This document shows, one piece after another, positions 49,536 to 60,079 of a stretch of DNA of 64,000 nucleotides. The stretch is from Balaenoptera acutorostrata (Eukaryota; Chordata; Mammalia; Artiodactyla; Balaenopteridae). A model generated the notes under the pieces. That model did not search any database and was not told the DNA's origin. It worked only from the letters and a program-made list of their open reading frames with translations. Both the position numbers and the translations under genes were made by a program. How positions within the stretch are numbered: position 1 is the first letter of the stretch; each line of letters starts with the position of its first letter. The DNA lies in the NCBI RefSeq assembly GCF_949987535.1, contig NC_080082.1:32338011-32402010 (forward strand). The letters run 5' to 3'.

Positions 49536-49745
49536 CAGGATTTCTCAGTCTTGGCACTATTAGCATTTTGGATGGGATAATTTTTGGAGGCGGGAGCTGC
49601 TCAGTGCATTGCAGGATGTTTAGCAACATCCCTGGCTTTTACCCACTAAATGCCAGAACCTCTCTGGTCATGACAATAAAAACTCTCTCCAGTCAGGATC
49701 AAATATCCCCTGGGGGGCAAAATTGCCCCTGGTTGGGAACCACTG
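49536..49745 (-). mobile_element. MER20 hAT-Charlie DNA transposon
   Basis: caggatttctcagtcttggcactatt, gcattgcaggatgtttagcaac, cccctggggggcaaaattgcc, ggttgggaaccactg. Full length, same orientation as the copy at 5862. Confidence 0.87.
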
Positions 49746-50439
49746 AGCCGTATACCTGTGTATTTGTATCTGTATATCTATAGCTTTATCTGCATCTCTA
49801 TGTGAGCATATTTGTTTTAGGCACCCAAACATGACATGACACAGTTTAGGAGCATTACATTTTATACTTTAGCGATCAAAGAGTGGAAGACAATGTAGAA
49901 AATCATTGATGTTTTGATGGAATTCATACTAACTCATAATTAGAGGGATTGATTGAAATTAGAGAATACGTTGTTTTACCTTTGGTTGGTAGAGTTTGGT
50001 TACTGAACTAGAGAAATGCTGTAATTAGTTGAAATGTTTTCATTTAAAAATACTGAGGAACATTTTGCTTAACGTGTGGTTCCGTTTTTACATTTGAAAT
50101 TTCATAGGGTTGTGTGAGAAGCAAGGCCCAGGAGACTGATTGAAGGTATTCAGTATAAATATGTCATGTCATTAGAGACCTGAAAGTTTGCTTTCAGTGG
50201 AAAGTCTCTGAGGTCCTTAGTCTTTTGATTGCAGCATGAACTACAAAGTCTGGCAGTACAAGGAAAATAACTCAGATTTTATCTTAGATGACTTTCCATT
50301 TCTATTTTGTTTTAAGACTTGGCAGTGCTTTGGCAAACCCTCACAGTGGTTCACCTGAATTTGAAGTGGACTGAGTCATGTGCCCAAAAAAATAAATGGC
50401 TTAGCTACACACCGAAGCTGCCAATTGCAAGGACCCCTG
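49746..50439. other. intronic sequence with loose TCTA/TCTG repeat
   Basis: The start (49755-49805) is a degenerate tatctgtatatctata repeat. The rest shows nothing recognised. Confidence 0.4.
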
Positions 50440-50665
50440 AGTTGATACTGAGGCCGTAACAGTTGAGTATTTCCTGTGGGCCAGGCCATGGTGCTGCAAT
50501 GGCCAGTGGGTCACATACAGCCTCTGCCCTCGAGGGAGACATGAAAATGGATCATTTTAGCACAGTGTAGAGTGATGTACAGGTTGCCTCAGAGCTTGGA
50601 AGAAGAGAATCCAGTGCAGCCAGGGGTGGGCAACGTGGTGCCAAGGAAGGCTTTTCCAAGGTGGT
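50440..50665 (-). repeat. L2 fragment
   Basis: Plus strand: tgagtatttcctgtgggccaggcc, cctctgccctcgagggag, agccaggggtgggcaacg, ggaaggcttttccaagg fit inverse L2. Confidence 0.55.
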
Positions 50666-50674
50666 GTTTTCTTT

Positions 50675-51835
50675 TTTTTTCTTTCAGTTTTATTGAGATA
50701 CAATTGACATACAGCACGGTATAAGTTTAAGGTGTGCAGTATAATGATTTGACTTACATTATGAGATGATTATCACAATAAGTTTCGGGAACATTTATCA
50801 TCTCATTCAGATACCAAATTAAAGAAATAGAAAACAATTTTTTTCCAAGCGATGAGAACTCTTAGGATTTATTCTCTTAATGAGTTTCATATATAACATG
50901 CAGCAGTGTTAATTATATTTATTATGTTGTATGCTACATCCCTAGTACTTATATATCTTATACTGGAATTTTGTACCTTTTGACCATGTTTATTCAATTC
51001 CTTCTCCCCCTCCCCCGCCGTAACCACAAATCTGATCTCTTTCTCTATGAATTTGTTTGTTTTTGAAGTATAATTGACCTACAACACTATGTTAGTTCCT
51101 GTTACACAGCATAGTGATTCGACATTTCTATGCATTTGAAAATGATCACTGCAATATGTCACCATACAAAGATGCTACATAGTTATTGACTATATTCCCC
51201 ACACTGTACATTTCATACCTGTGACTCATTTACTTTGTTTTGCAACTGGAAGTTTGTACCTTTTACTCTCAGAAACCTATTTCTATCCTCCCCCCCACCA
51301 CCTCCCCTCTAGCAGCCATCTGTTCTCTGTATCTGTGAGTCTGTTTCTGTTTTGTTAGGTTTGTTCTTTTTTGTTGTTTGTTTTTTAGATTCACATATAA
51401 ATGAAATCATATGGTATTTGTCTTTCCCTGTTTGACTTACTGCACTTATCACAGTACCCTCTAGGTCCATCCATGTTGTCGCAAAAGGCAAGATTTCTTT
51501 CTCTTTTATGGCTGAGTAGTATTCCATTGTATACTACTACATACGCATCTTCTTTATCCATTCATCTATTGATGGACACTTAGCTTGTTTCCATATCTTG
51601 GCTATTGTGAATAATGCTGCAGTGAACATCAGGGTGCATATATTTTTTCAAATTAGCGTTTTTGTTTTCTTCAGATAAATATCCGGGAGTGGAATTACTG
51701 GATCTTATGGTAGTTCTATTTTTAATTTTTTGAGGAATCTCCATACTGTTTTCCATAGTGGCTGCACCAACTTACATTCCCACCAACAGTGCAGAAAGGT
51801 TCCCTTCCTTTTCTCCGCATTCCAAGGTGTTGTTT
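50675..51835 (-). mobile_element. L1 3' UTR and ORF2 end
   Basis: Inverse L1: two successive starts of the 3' region (ttttattgagatacaattgac at 50688 and gaagtataattgacctacaac at 51065), then the ORF2 end and further ORF2 text up to cattcccaccaacagtgcag. The two starts suggest either an internal duplication or two nested L1 copies. Confidence 0.85.
51309..51527 (-). pseudogene. L1 ORF2 C-terminal remnant
   Basis: The frame starting MEYYSAIKEKEILPFATTWM is the conserved C-terminal stretch of L1 ORF2p, after the reverse transcriptase domain. Only the last ~50 residues keep similarity and then the frame enters 3' UTR. It is non-functional. Confidence 0.9.
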
Positions 51836-52329
51836 CCTGAGCATCCTTGTAGATGATACCTACTGTGTGCATCAGTGGATCTACTTATTATAAACGAATC
51901 CACACTAAAGTGCCCATGACAGATGAGAACTAAGTTGTTCTTCCTCCCAGGGAGATTAGAATTTATTACGAGACACAGCCCTTTCTAAACCCAAGTGATG
52001 TACTACCGGTAACAGAAATTTGCATGTGAATGTCAGATCTTTTGGGGACAGGTTCTTACAGTGACATCAAAGAAAGTAGCCACTTTTTCTCTCCAGATTA
52101 ATGGCTACTCTTAGCTCCCATTTCAGTACTTTTCAAGAAACCAAAACAGACCAAGCACGTCTAATTTACAAGCTGCTATCATTATATAAAAGATGCCCAC
52201 AGTTTGCCAAATACAATGGAAGACACACAGAGAAAACATTATTCTTACCTTCTGGAAGTTATACTCTGAATCTTTTCTTCTGCTTATTGTCGGCTGATAT
52301 TCCTTCTCCTCTGTCTTTAGTCTTTCCTC

Positions 52330-52785
52330 TACTTGCAAACATCTGCAAGTGTCCTTTTATCCGTACAGCATGTCTGAGCTAAACCTCTCCAAAGAGCAGT
52401 CTGTACTTACTGGTTCCCATATCTACTCTCCCTCTGTCCTCTCTGCCAAGAATGCACGCATCCCCGTTTCTTTGTCTGCCAGGCCAACTTTATGACAAGT
52501 AGTTTTCTCTACCTGAGTGCTCTTGTCTCATAGGCAAGTTCCTACACATCCTTCAAGACCCCCATTTAAATGGCTCCTCTTATTTGAAAACTTCTGCTGA
52601 CTTTCCAGGGGGAGTGCTTTGCTTATATCTCTAGTGCAGCACCTGTCATGTGGCGTCCTACTTATCTTTTCCATTAGAGCTCTTCTTGGGTAGAAACTGA
52701 GTCTTATTCACATATTTTTTACCCAGTATCTACTGTCTTTTATATTGTAGGCACTTAATAAATATTGCATGAAATGTTTCAATGA
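52330..52785 (+). mobile_element. L2 LINE 3' segment
   Basis: catccttcaagacccccattt, agcacctgtcatgtggc, cttgggtagaaactgagtc, ggcacttaataaatattgc: sense L2 to its very end. The preceding 51836-52329 is unassigned. Confidence 0.7.
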
Positions 52786-52944
52786 TCCATTTATTTTTCC
52801 CACATTACCAAATTCCTACCTTTCCAGGCTCCTCACTCTTAACTTTTTTTTTTTTTTTTTTAGATCTCGTGCCTCTTCCATATAAGAACCTTTGCTGGGG
52901 GCTTTGTCTTATGTTACTTCTCCTTACGTAGCGCAGTCCCACAA

Positions 52945-53075
52945 AGTTCTATCCTTTCCTCCTTAGAAATGAGGAAACAGAAGCTCAGAGAGGTAACATG
53001 AAGCAACATACCTGATGATACCCAGCATGTAAGTGGTAAAGCTGGGATTTGAACTTGGATCTTTCTGGCTCATTC
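52945..53075 (+). mobile_element. MIR SINE
   Basis: gaaatgaggaaacagaagctcagagagg and gtggtaaagctgggatttgaac are MIR landmarks. Confidence 0.8.
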
Positions 53076-53079
53076 ATTC

Positions 53080-53230
53080 ACTCGTGCATTCCACTGGTAA
53101 TACTGATACATACTTACTGTGGGCAGCCATGCTTACACTGGGACCAGAGGAAACCACATTGAACCAGACGAATTCCTTATCACCACGGACTGCGTTCTAG
53201 TAAGATGAGAGACAGACAACTAAATGGGGA
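53080..53230 (-). repeat. L2 fragment
   Basis: Plus strand: cattcattcactcgtgcattcc, ccagaggaaaccacattgaaccagac, tgcgttctagtaagatgag: inverse L2, diverged. Confidence 0.5.
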
Positions 53231-53254
53231 GTTAGCCATGAGTACAGATAGAAA

Positions 53255-53460
53255 AGGTGGCTTTTTGTGCTTTAACCCATTTAGTTCTCAAAACCCCCAG
53301 GATGAGGCAAATGGTATTCTTATCCCAGCATTAGAGATGGAAAAACTGAAGGCCACAGAGGCTAAGTAGCTTGTGCACAATTACATGGCTAGCAAGTAGC
53401 CCAGCTGGGGTTTGAACTTGTCCTTAAGATGAGTTCGGTAACTTGCCTACCATCCCGTAA
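53255..53460 (+). mobile_element. MIR SINE
   Basis: ttaacccatttagttctcaaaac, gagatggaaaaactgaagg, agctggggtttgaacttg in MIR order. Confidence 0.78.
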
Positions 53461-53489
53461 CTAGCTCGGCGGGATTGGAGCACAAAGCC

Positions 53490-54225
53490 ACTTAGTCTGA
53501 CTCGTGATCTCGAAGTGCTGTCTGTATTTCATTCTTCCTTCTATTGCCTCTGCCCAGTCTTGGCATCTGCAACTTTGCGCCAGGCTTGCCGTGTTAACTG
53601 GTCTCCCAGCTTCTGTCTTTCCTGATACCAATCTTGCATACCTCCCACTAGCTATGTGCTCAGGGGCGGGCTTTCCATCTCTCTCGCTACCTCTTCCCTC
53701 CAACAAAATCCTTCCCGGACCTTCCTGTTCAGTGCATTTCAACATACTTAGACTGGCCTTCAGGGACCTTCAGGGCCCTCCAGAGCCTGGCTGCCGACCA
53801 TCTCTCCCAGCTGACCTCACCTTCCCTCCATACCTGCCCCTCCCCTGCAGCCAGGTAGGTCTCTGTTTGTTCCTGGAAAGAAGCCAGTACACGCTGAGCT
53901 CTGCAGCTTCGCTTACCCCATCCTCTCTGCCTGGGACACCCCCTCCTTCTGCCTTCTTCCTTGGTTCAAGACGTGTTCCTCGGAAAGGCCATTCCCTGTT
54001 GATTCCGTCTCCTAAACTTGCAGACCATTTGTCAGTGTCACTCACTGACCTGGCCCTTCGGTTGTTAACTATTTTTGTCCTATCACCCTAACTGAATTGT
54101 CATCCCTTAAAACCAACAATCATGCCTTCTACTTCTACTTCTTGACGTCTTCAGAAAGGTAGATATAGCCCCAACCATATCCTTTTAATTCGCATCTAAT
54201 AGGTACTCACTGAAGTGTTGGTAAG
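53490..54225 (+). mobile_element. L2 LINE 3' segment
   Basis: gcctctgcccagtcttggc, ctggcttcagggacc-type text, gcctgggacaccccctcc, gtgttcctcggaaaggcc, aataggtactcactgaagtg. The 195-codon frame across it (53504-54091) is low-purine LINE sequence and not a gene. Confidence 0.65.
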
Positions 54226-55272
54226 GCTTTCGGGAGCAAGTGAGATGAACTATAATTACACAAAAGGCACGGTCACTCCACAGCATATTTGGCCCCTGTT
54301 GGTGTGTATTTAAGGAAAATCAGGCCTTTTCCTATTTTCTGAACGTTAATGTTGCTCGGTTGCTGGGCCAGTCCCAAGGATTGCTCCATTTTTGCTAAAA
54401 AGAAAACTTGATTTGAGAAGCTTAGTACCCTCTCCTCTACTTGTATTTGTTTTTCTGATATTAAACAAGTGCAGCTGGGTTTCAGAAGTTGTTGGGACTT
54501 TTTTTTCTTTTTTTTTTTTTTTTCTTGCTACTTCTAACTAGTCCAGATGGCTATGCAATTCACAGACTCAAATGTGTCCAGATCATGAAAATCCAAAGGC
54601 CTCCCTGTTTGGGTAGAGTCCATATGTTTAGGCATTGTTGTTTCTTGTGTGGGTCCACAGAACGTGTTGAAAAATCTAACAGTGGAACTTGCATTTCCTA
54701 CTTGGTCCAAGTTAGGATGTTTCTGTCCCTCCTCCTGGTCATGAGGGGAGGGGAGAGAGGTCACCTCACAAGTGATTACTTTTTCCTCTAAGCAAGAAAT
54801 GTAATAAGAGATTGTAAATAATTGAACGAAGCCTTTATTACTGTAAACACTACAGCCTGTGCTATATCAGCATTTCGGGAAGATCAGCATCCGATATATG
54901 GAAAGGTTTTTTTAAAAACGATAATATGTTCCAGAAAATTAAAAGTTAAGGTCTCTTAGAAACAATACAAACGTTATCAGTAGAAGTGAAGTATACCAAA
55001 TTTATATATTCAGGAGAATGTGAAACTTATACCATTGATTGTTAAAGGGTTTTAAAAGCTTTTTATTACATTTGGTAACAAAATTCTAGGCTTAGTTGTA
55101 AAATCCTGGGTTAACTATCATTTGGAAATTTAAATATACATTACAGTAAATATTTAGAAAATGTTTTTCTAAAATGTTCCATTTAGGTCAATAAACTTGT
55201 CTGTAGAAGTCTTTTATAAGGATTAAAAAAAAAAAAAGAAATTTCTACCCATTAGCCTAAAATTAATCAGGC
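54226..55272. other. intronic sequence, nothing recognised
   Basis: Contains a T-rich run at 54500-54523. No repeat family or exon supported. Confidence 0.4.
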
Positions 55273-55461
55273 TCATCATTTTCAAATATGAGTGTATTTT
55301 AGAGTTCCTGAGAAGCCGGTAAAAAAAAAATACAGATTTTTAGTTTCCTGCTGCCTAGAGGTTCTGATATAGTAAATCCACGGTGGGGATCAGGTCATCG
55401 GCACCATTACCAGACATCTGCTTATTCCATGGTCCCTAGCACCACACTTTGAGAAACTCTG
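55273..55461 (+). mobile_element. MER5A-type hAT-Charlie element
   Basis: tttcaaatatgagtgtatttt, aatacagatttttag, ggttctgatatagtaaatcc, accacactttgagaaactctg in MER5A order. Confidence 0.78.
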
Positions 55462-55934
55462 ACCTAGATTACAAAGCAAAAATTTCAAAAAACAGGATTT
55501 TTTTCAATGAGAAAAAAATTAACTATCAAATTTAATGCTCAAATTCTTGCCCCAGTGATGTTAGATTGTTGGCTTTCTCTTTTCTTTTTGCCTCTTTTTT
55601 CAATGCAGCTTGTTTATGGCCACTGAAGGCATCCATCCTTAACATTCCAACCCCACCCACCTAGGCCTCTTTATCTTTTCTAGAAAAGGGTAAGTGCATT
55701 TGCTAGAATAAAGCATTTTTTTCAAGCTAAGTATCCTAGTGTTTCAAATATTCATTTTATTAGAAAGTATAATTCTTCCTATTACCACTTTTTCCCCATA
55801 GACGTGGTTTTTGGAGGGACCTGTGGTGACAGATGCTTGGTTTCTCCTCTTCATTTGAATTTCAAGTGCTTATTCTGTGCCCTGCTTGGCTTGGAGGACA
55901 ATTCTACATACATTCATCATTTCACATCTAGAAA

Positions 55935-56925
55935 TTAATTCATCTGTTTGTTCATTCAATTGAGATTTATTGAACACCTACTATTTATCAAACACTCTTC
56001 CTGGCACTGGGACATCAGTGTAAACAACAGATAACACATCCTTATTAAGTTTACAATCTAGTGGGGGAGAAAGACAAGAAATATGTTGAAAAGTGTTATG
56101 GAAAAAATCGAGTAGGGAAAGAAGGGTAGAGTTCTAGATGTGGAGGAGGGCTGCAAAGAAATTTTATACAGTGGTCAGAGAGAAGGTGACATTTGAGAAA
56201 AGACTCAAAAGGAGGGAAGTGAGCAAGCCATGGGGACACTTGGAGGGACAACAGTCTGGGCACAGGAAACAGCCAGTGCAAAGGCCCTGAGACAGGAATG
56301 TGTCCAGGGTCTTGAAGCAACAGCAAGGAGGCCGGCAGGGCTAGGGTAGGATAAGCAAGTGGGGGAGAACATTGGCAAAGGTCAGAGAAGAAGTGGGGCC
56401 ATTGTACAGACTTGGGCTTCTTCCCTTGGGTGAATGGGCAGCCATTGCAAAGTTTTGAGCAGAGGAGCGATGTGCTCTGCCTTGGATTTTGGATTCCTTT
56501 GGCTCTGTGCTGAGAATAGACTGTGGTGGGAGCATGGCAGAGCCAGCGGGACCTGCCAGGAGGCTGCAGCAGGGATGCAGGAGGGAACGGACGGCTGGGG
56601 CCTGCCTGAATCCTGTGGAGGGGTGGCAAGCGGTCAGCTTTGGATATAATTGGAAAGATGAGCCAACAGAGTCCTTTGATGATTTGATGAGGGAAGGGAG
56701 AGAGAAAGACTGGATTCAAGGATGATTTTTGGCCTGAGTCACCGGAACTGAGTCACTTCCCCATCAAAGGAGACGAGGAAAGGCTGCGGGTGGAGTGGTT
56801 TGGGGAGAGGAGGAGGAATTCAGTTTTGCTCGCATGATTGAGATGCCTATTGACAACCAAGGGGAAGTGCTGTGGGCAATTGAATATATGAGTCTGGTGC
56901 TCGGGAGATAATTATCTAGGAGTTT
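55935..56925 (-). mobile_element. L2 LINE, about 1 kb
   Basis: Plus strand: ttcattcaattgagatttattgaacacctac, caaaggccctgagacagg, gggcagccattgcaaagttttgagcagagg, tttttggcctgagtcaccgg, gagatgcctattgacaacc, atatgagtctggtgctcggg. One of the most complete L2 copies here. Open frames within it on either strand are not genes. Confidence 0.78.
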
Positions 56926-56939
56926 TTAGCGTATGCAAA

Positions 56940-57140
56940 GGTAAATAATATTTTTGAAAGTTTATTTCCTTAAAAAAAAAATCTTGCTTTGTACTTGAAC
57001 CTGTTAATGTATGTGTGCGTATGTATATATGTGTGTGTATAATTGTATATATGTGTGTGCATAATTCTCTCAATACATAATTGTATAATTAGCAGAATTA
57101 TGTGTGTATATGTATGTATGTTCTTCTGCTAATTATACCT
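56940..57140. repeat. TG/TA-rich repeat with 15-bp inverted repeat
   Basis: Degenerate tatgtgtgtgtata text. Within it gtataattagcagaa (57083-57097) is perfectly inverted at 57124-57138, with a 26-base spacer. Confidence 0.85.
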
Positions 57141-57399
57141 CATACTCCACTGTTTGCAGTTTTTTTGTTTCTAGCCTATTGTTGACCCCGTAACCTTTGG
57201 TACAGACTGACTTTATTGACCAAGTCAGTCTCTGTTTCCTGGTACGGCACTCCAGATTTACCCCTGACTATCATCAGTATTACTATCATTCGCCATACTG
57301 GGCTTGTGTTCACTCTTTGGGGCTGTCTATCTTGAAACAGATTACCACTGCTGAAAATGGTTAAAACTTGATTATCTCTGGTAAGTTCTTTTCCGCGGG

Positions 57400-58340
57400 G
57401 CAGTTAACAGAGCCTTCGAGAGTGTGTGAACTTAGCGGCGCAGCCTTCTCTATCATGTGACCATGCTTGGCACACTTGATCCACGATGTCACAGTTCATT
57501 TGTGTAAGCAACTTGACAGATGTCCTTACTGAGGCATCCAATTGGATGGTGTCTGCTAACAAATCTAATGGGAAAAAAGAAAAGAGAATTCAAAGGATTA
57601 CCTTTTTTTTTTTTTTTTTTTTTAGGATTGAATTTGTGCCGTTTAGCTGTTTGATACCCTGTAGTTAATGCTGCTTTATTAGAAGCCCATACAGTTCTTC
57701 ACATGGGTGTCAAAATAATTTCAGTGAAAATGATGTTGTGTGGACTCATCAGGCTGAAGTCTTCGTCTTGTGATTACAGATGGGTTATTGTCTGCTGTTT
57801 CACTGTCTTCCAAGCCTTTTTGCTGGACGAGCTAGACTTAACAATCTCCATTAATTTACTTTGGCATTTCACATGGCTCGTCAGGCCACAAACACCATGG
57901 TCTTTAATAATTTTTTTTTAAATCCTGCAATGCTCCTTTTTAATTGATGTCCTTCATAAATTGTATTTGCCAAAGCTGTAATTACTCATCAAGCAGTGAA
58001 AGCAAACCTACCTCCAAGTACAATGAAGATGTTCTTTTGTGAAATTATTAAGATACAGAAGTTCGACACGCAGAGTAATTTTTTTAGCTCTGCTTTATAA
58101 TTATATCTTTTGGGGATCACACCTATTAGAGCCTATCAAATTGGAAAGGACCGATCATCACCAGTGCACCTCATAAATGCCCTTGCCTCACAGTGACCAT
58201 TTCCCAATATATATGAGGTCTTTAAAACAGTTGGAATTGGCCTGTTTCTTTCATAATGTTTTTAAATGCTCTTTAGAGTGGTTAACTCTGTTTCACCTGA
58301 GTTTCATTTAACTTATTTGAAATATTTTGTTTTGACTCTT
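57400..58340. promoter_or_regulatory. candidate conserved non-coding element
   Basis: Repeat-free apart from a T22 run at 57602-57623. It carries many ATTA/TAAT homeobox-like cores (tctccattaatttac, ctttttaattgatg, gctgtaattactcatc, gaaattattaag) and little decay. Enhancer function for TOX3 is inferred from appearance and from its place 4-5 kb upstream of exon 2. Confidence 0.4.
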
Positions 58341-58342
58341 GA

Positions 58343-58558
58343 AATCGCATAGAAGAACCTTATATCATTGGGTAGGGGATCCTAGAAGGAACATCAGTGG
58401 AGAGTTACCATCGAAAAAGTTTGGAAATAGGCCAAATTAAGGTGACTTAGAATCGCGTAGAAGAACCTTATATCATTGGGTAGGGGATCTTGGAAGGAAC
58501 ATCAGTGGAGAGTCACCATCGAAAAAGTTTGGAAATAGGCCAAATTAAGGTGACTTAG
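58343..58558 (+). repeat. 108-bp tandem duplication
   Basis: Copy 1 is 58343-58450 and copy 2 is 58451-58558, both starting aatcgc and ending ggtgacttag. I count four substitutions and no indels (about 96% identity). The unit is not a recognised repeat and has no open frame of note. Confidence 0.97.
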
Positions 58559-59159
58559 AATCTCATAATTTAGAAATTCGCATTTAGTTGATTTGCAAAA
58601 TGCATAAACTTTACCATGGTGCAAAATTACGATATCAGCTTTTATAAGAAGGCTCCAGAGAGAGTAAGAAAGTACTGTCAATAAAGGATTTGGAACAAGG
58701 TTTCCCAGAGTGTGTTCCCACAGGGTGTCGTGAGGGAAACGAAAAAGAAGCGCTACACAGCGAACCTGGGAGGGAAGTTGTCCGTCTCCCACTTAAAGAA
58801 GAGTCAGGTGTGTCCAAGTAGGAACCTTGCCATCTTTTGCATCATTTTGCCTCCAGTGTCTTGCATGTTGTAGGCATAGAAATATTTGCTGAAGAGTGAA
58901 CTGCAGGACTTCTCAGAGCCTTTAACTTTACAGCGAGCACTGTGATTGACCCAAGAGAGCGCAGTGATCGCAGCCTTTCCCAGACTTACTGGACTTTGGA
59001 ACCCTTTTCTTGAGGAACGTTTTACTAGACTTAGTAAACGAGATACCCTCTGGGAAATTCAAGCTTTGAGTAAGATCGTTAAAAATAAAGTTTTGAAATT
59101 GATCACTGAGTGAAATATTCAAGTTTTTTGCTGCGATTGGAACCTAAGTGATACAGATT

Positions 59160-59345
59160 ATGCGGCAGGAGGGATGTCAGGCTTCATTGCTTGTATCTGT
59201 GATTTTGGGCAAGTTGCCTGACCCCGAAAAGCCTCAGTGTGTTCATCTGTAAAATAGGGATAGTAATTATATTTCTCTAACTGGTTCTTGGGAAAATAAA
59301 TTACATTTGGTCCCACTCTGGAAAGTCAAATGAAATTATGTAGAG
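59160..59345 (+). repeat. MIR SINE fragment
   Basis: tgattttgggcaagttgcctgacc, cctcagtgtgttcatctgtaaaataggg fit the MIR core. Confidence 0.7.
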
Positions 59346-59464
59346 GACTTCACTGGGTAAACCCTTATTATCATTATCATCGTAAAAAAGTGAGGGACAA
59401 AATTGCTCCATTTAGGATGGTTGATTATGATACACTGAAGTTAAAATGCGATCGACCTTTCTCC

Positions 59465-59585
59465 CTCTCTCCCTTCCTTCAACAAATAGTGGAGGGCTTC
59501 TCATATGCCAGACGTTGTTTTTAGTTCTAGGGGAGACAGCAGTGAACATAGTTAAGGCCCCTTCCCTCGTGGACCTAGGGTTTTT
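59465..59585 (-). repeat. L2 fragment
   Basis: Plus strand: ccttcaacaaatagtggaggg, tatgccagacgttgtttttagttc, gagacagcagtgaacatag: inverse L2. Confidence 0.65.
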
Positions 59586-59867
59586 GTAATATAATGTGTT
59601 TACCGATGTCATGGTCTCTTAGAACATAAATTTAATTGTACACAATTCAGTTAAAGTTAACTGGTCTGAGGTCATTATATTAGAGATCCGCCCCAAAGGA
59701 TCACTTTTTCTCTCAGAATTGAACCTGTTCTTACATGAAACAAGCAACACAAGATTCAGAGGTCATGTTTTAAAAGAAAATAAATAAAATTAAGCTAGCA
59801 TTACTCGATAAGGTAAAGCCAGGAAAACATGGGATCCCTTTCTTCCTGATCAGGTCCACCATGGCAG

Positions 59868-60068
59868 TCGGGTGGCCAGATTTAGCAAATAAAAACATAC
59901 AACATGCAGTTAAATTTGAATCCCCCATAAATAAAGAATACTTTTTTTTCTATAAGTATATCCCAAATACTGCAAGGGACATACTTATACTAAAATAAAA
60001 AGTGGTATATTTAAAAATGAAATTTAACTGGGCATCCTGTTTTTTGTGTTTTTTTTTTCTGACGACCC
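59868..60068. mobile_element. palindromic DNA transposon (MITE-like)
   Basis: Left arm gtggccagatttagcaaataaaa and cagttaaatttgaat are mirrored at the right by aatttaactgggcatcctg. The centre pairs tataagtatatccc with gggacatacttata. The whole ~200 bp can fold into one long hairpin. Family not named. Confidence 0.7.
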
Positions 60069-60079
60069 TTCCTCTCTAA

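Noticed and set aside
53500..54000. CpG island / TOX3 promoter
   Set aside because: GC is raised by L2 sequence but CpG pairs stay scarce and no TOX3 exon-1 coding text is present.
53504..54091. 195-codon open frame, plus strand
   Set aside because: Lies in sense-orientation L2 LINE text that is low in purines, so stops are rare. No recognised domain and no splice context.
56096..56719. 207-codon open frame, minus strand
   Set aside because: Entirely within an inverted L2; its pyrimidine-rich coding strand explains the length.
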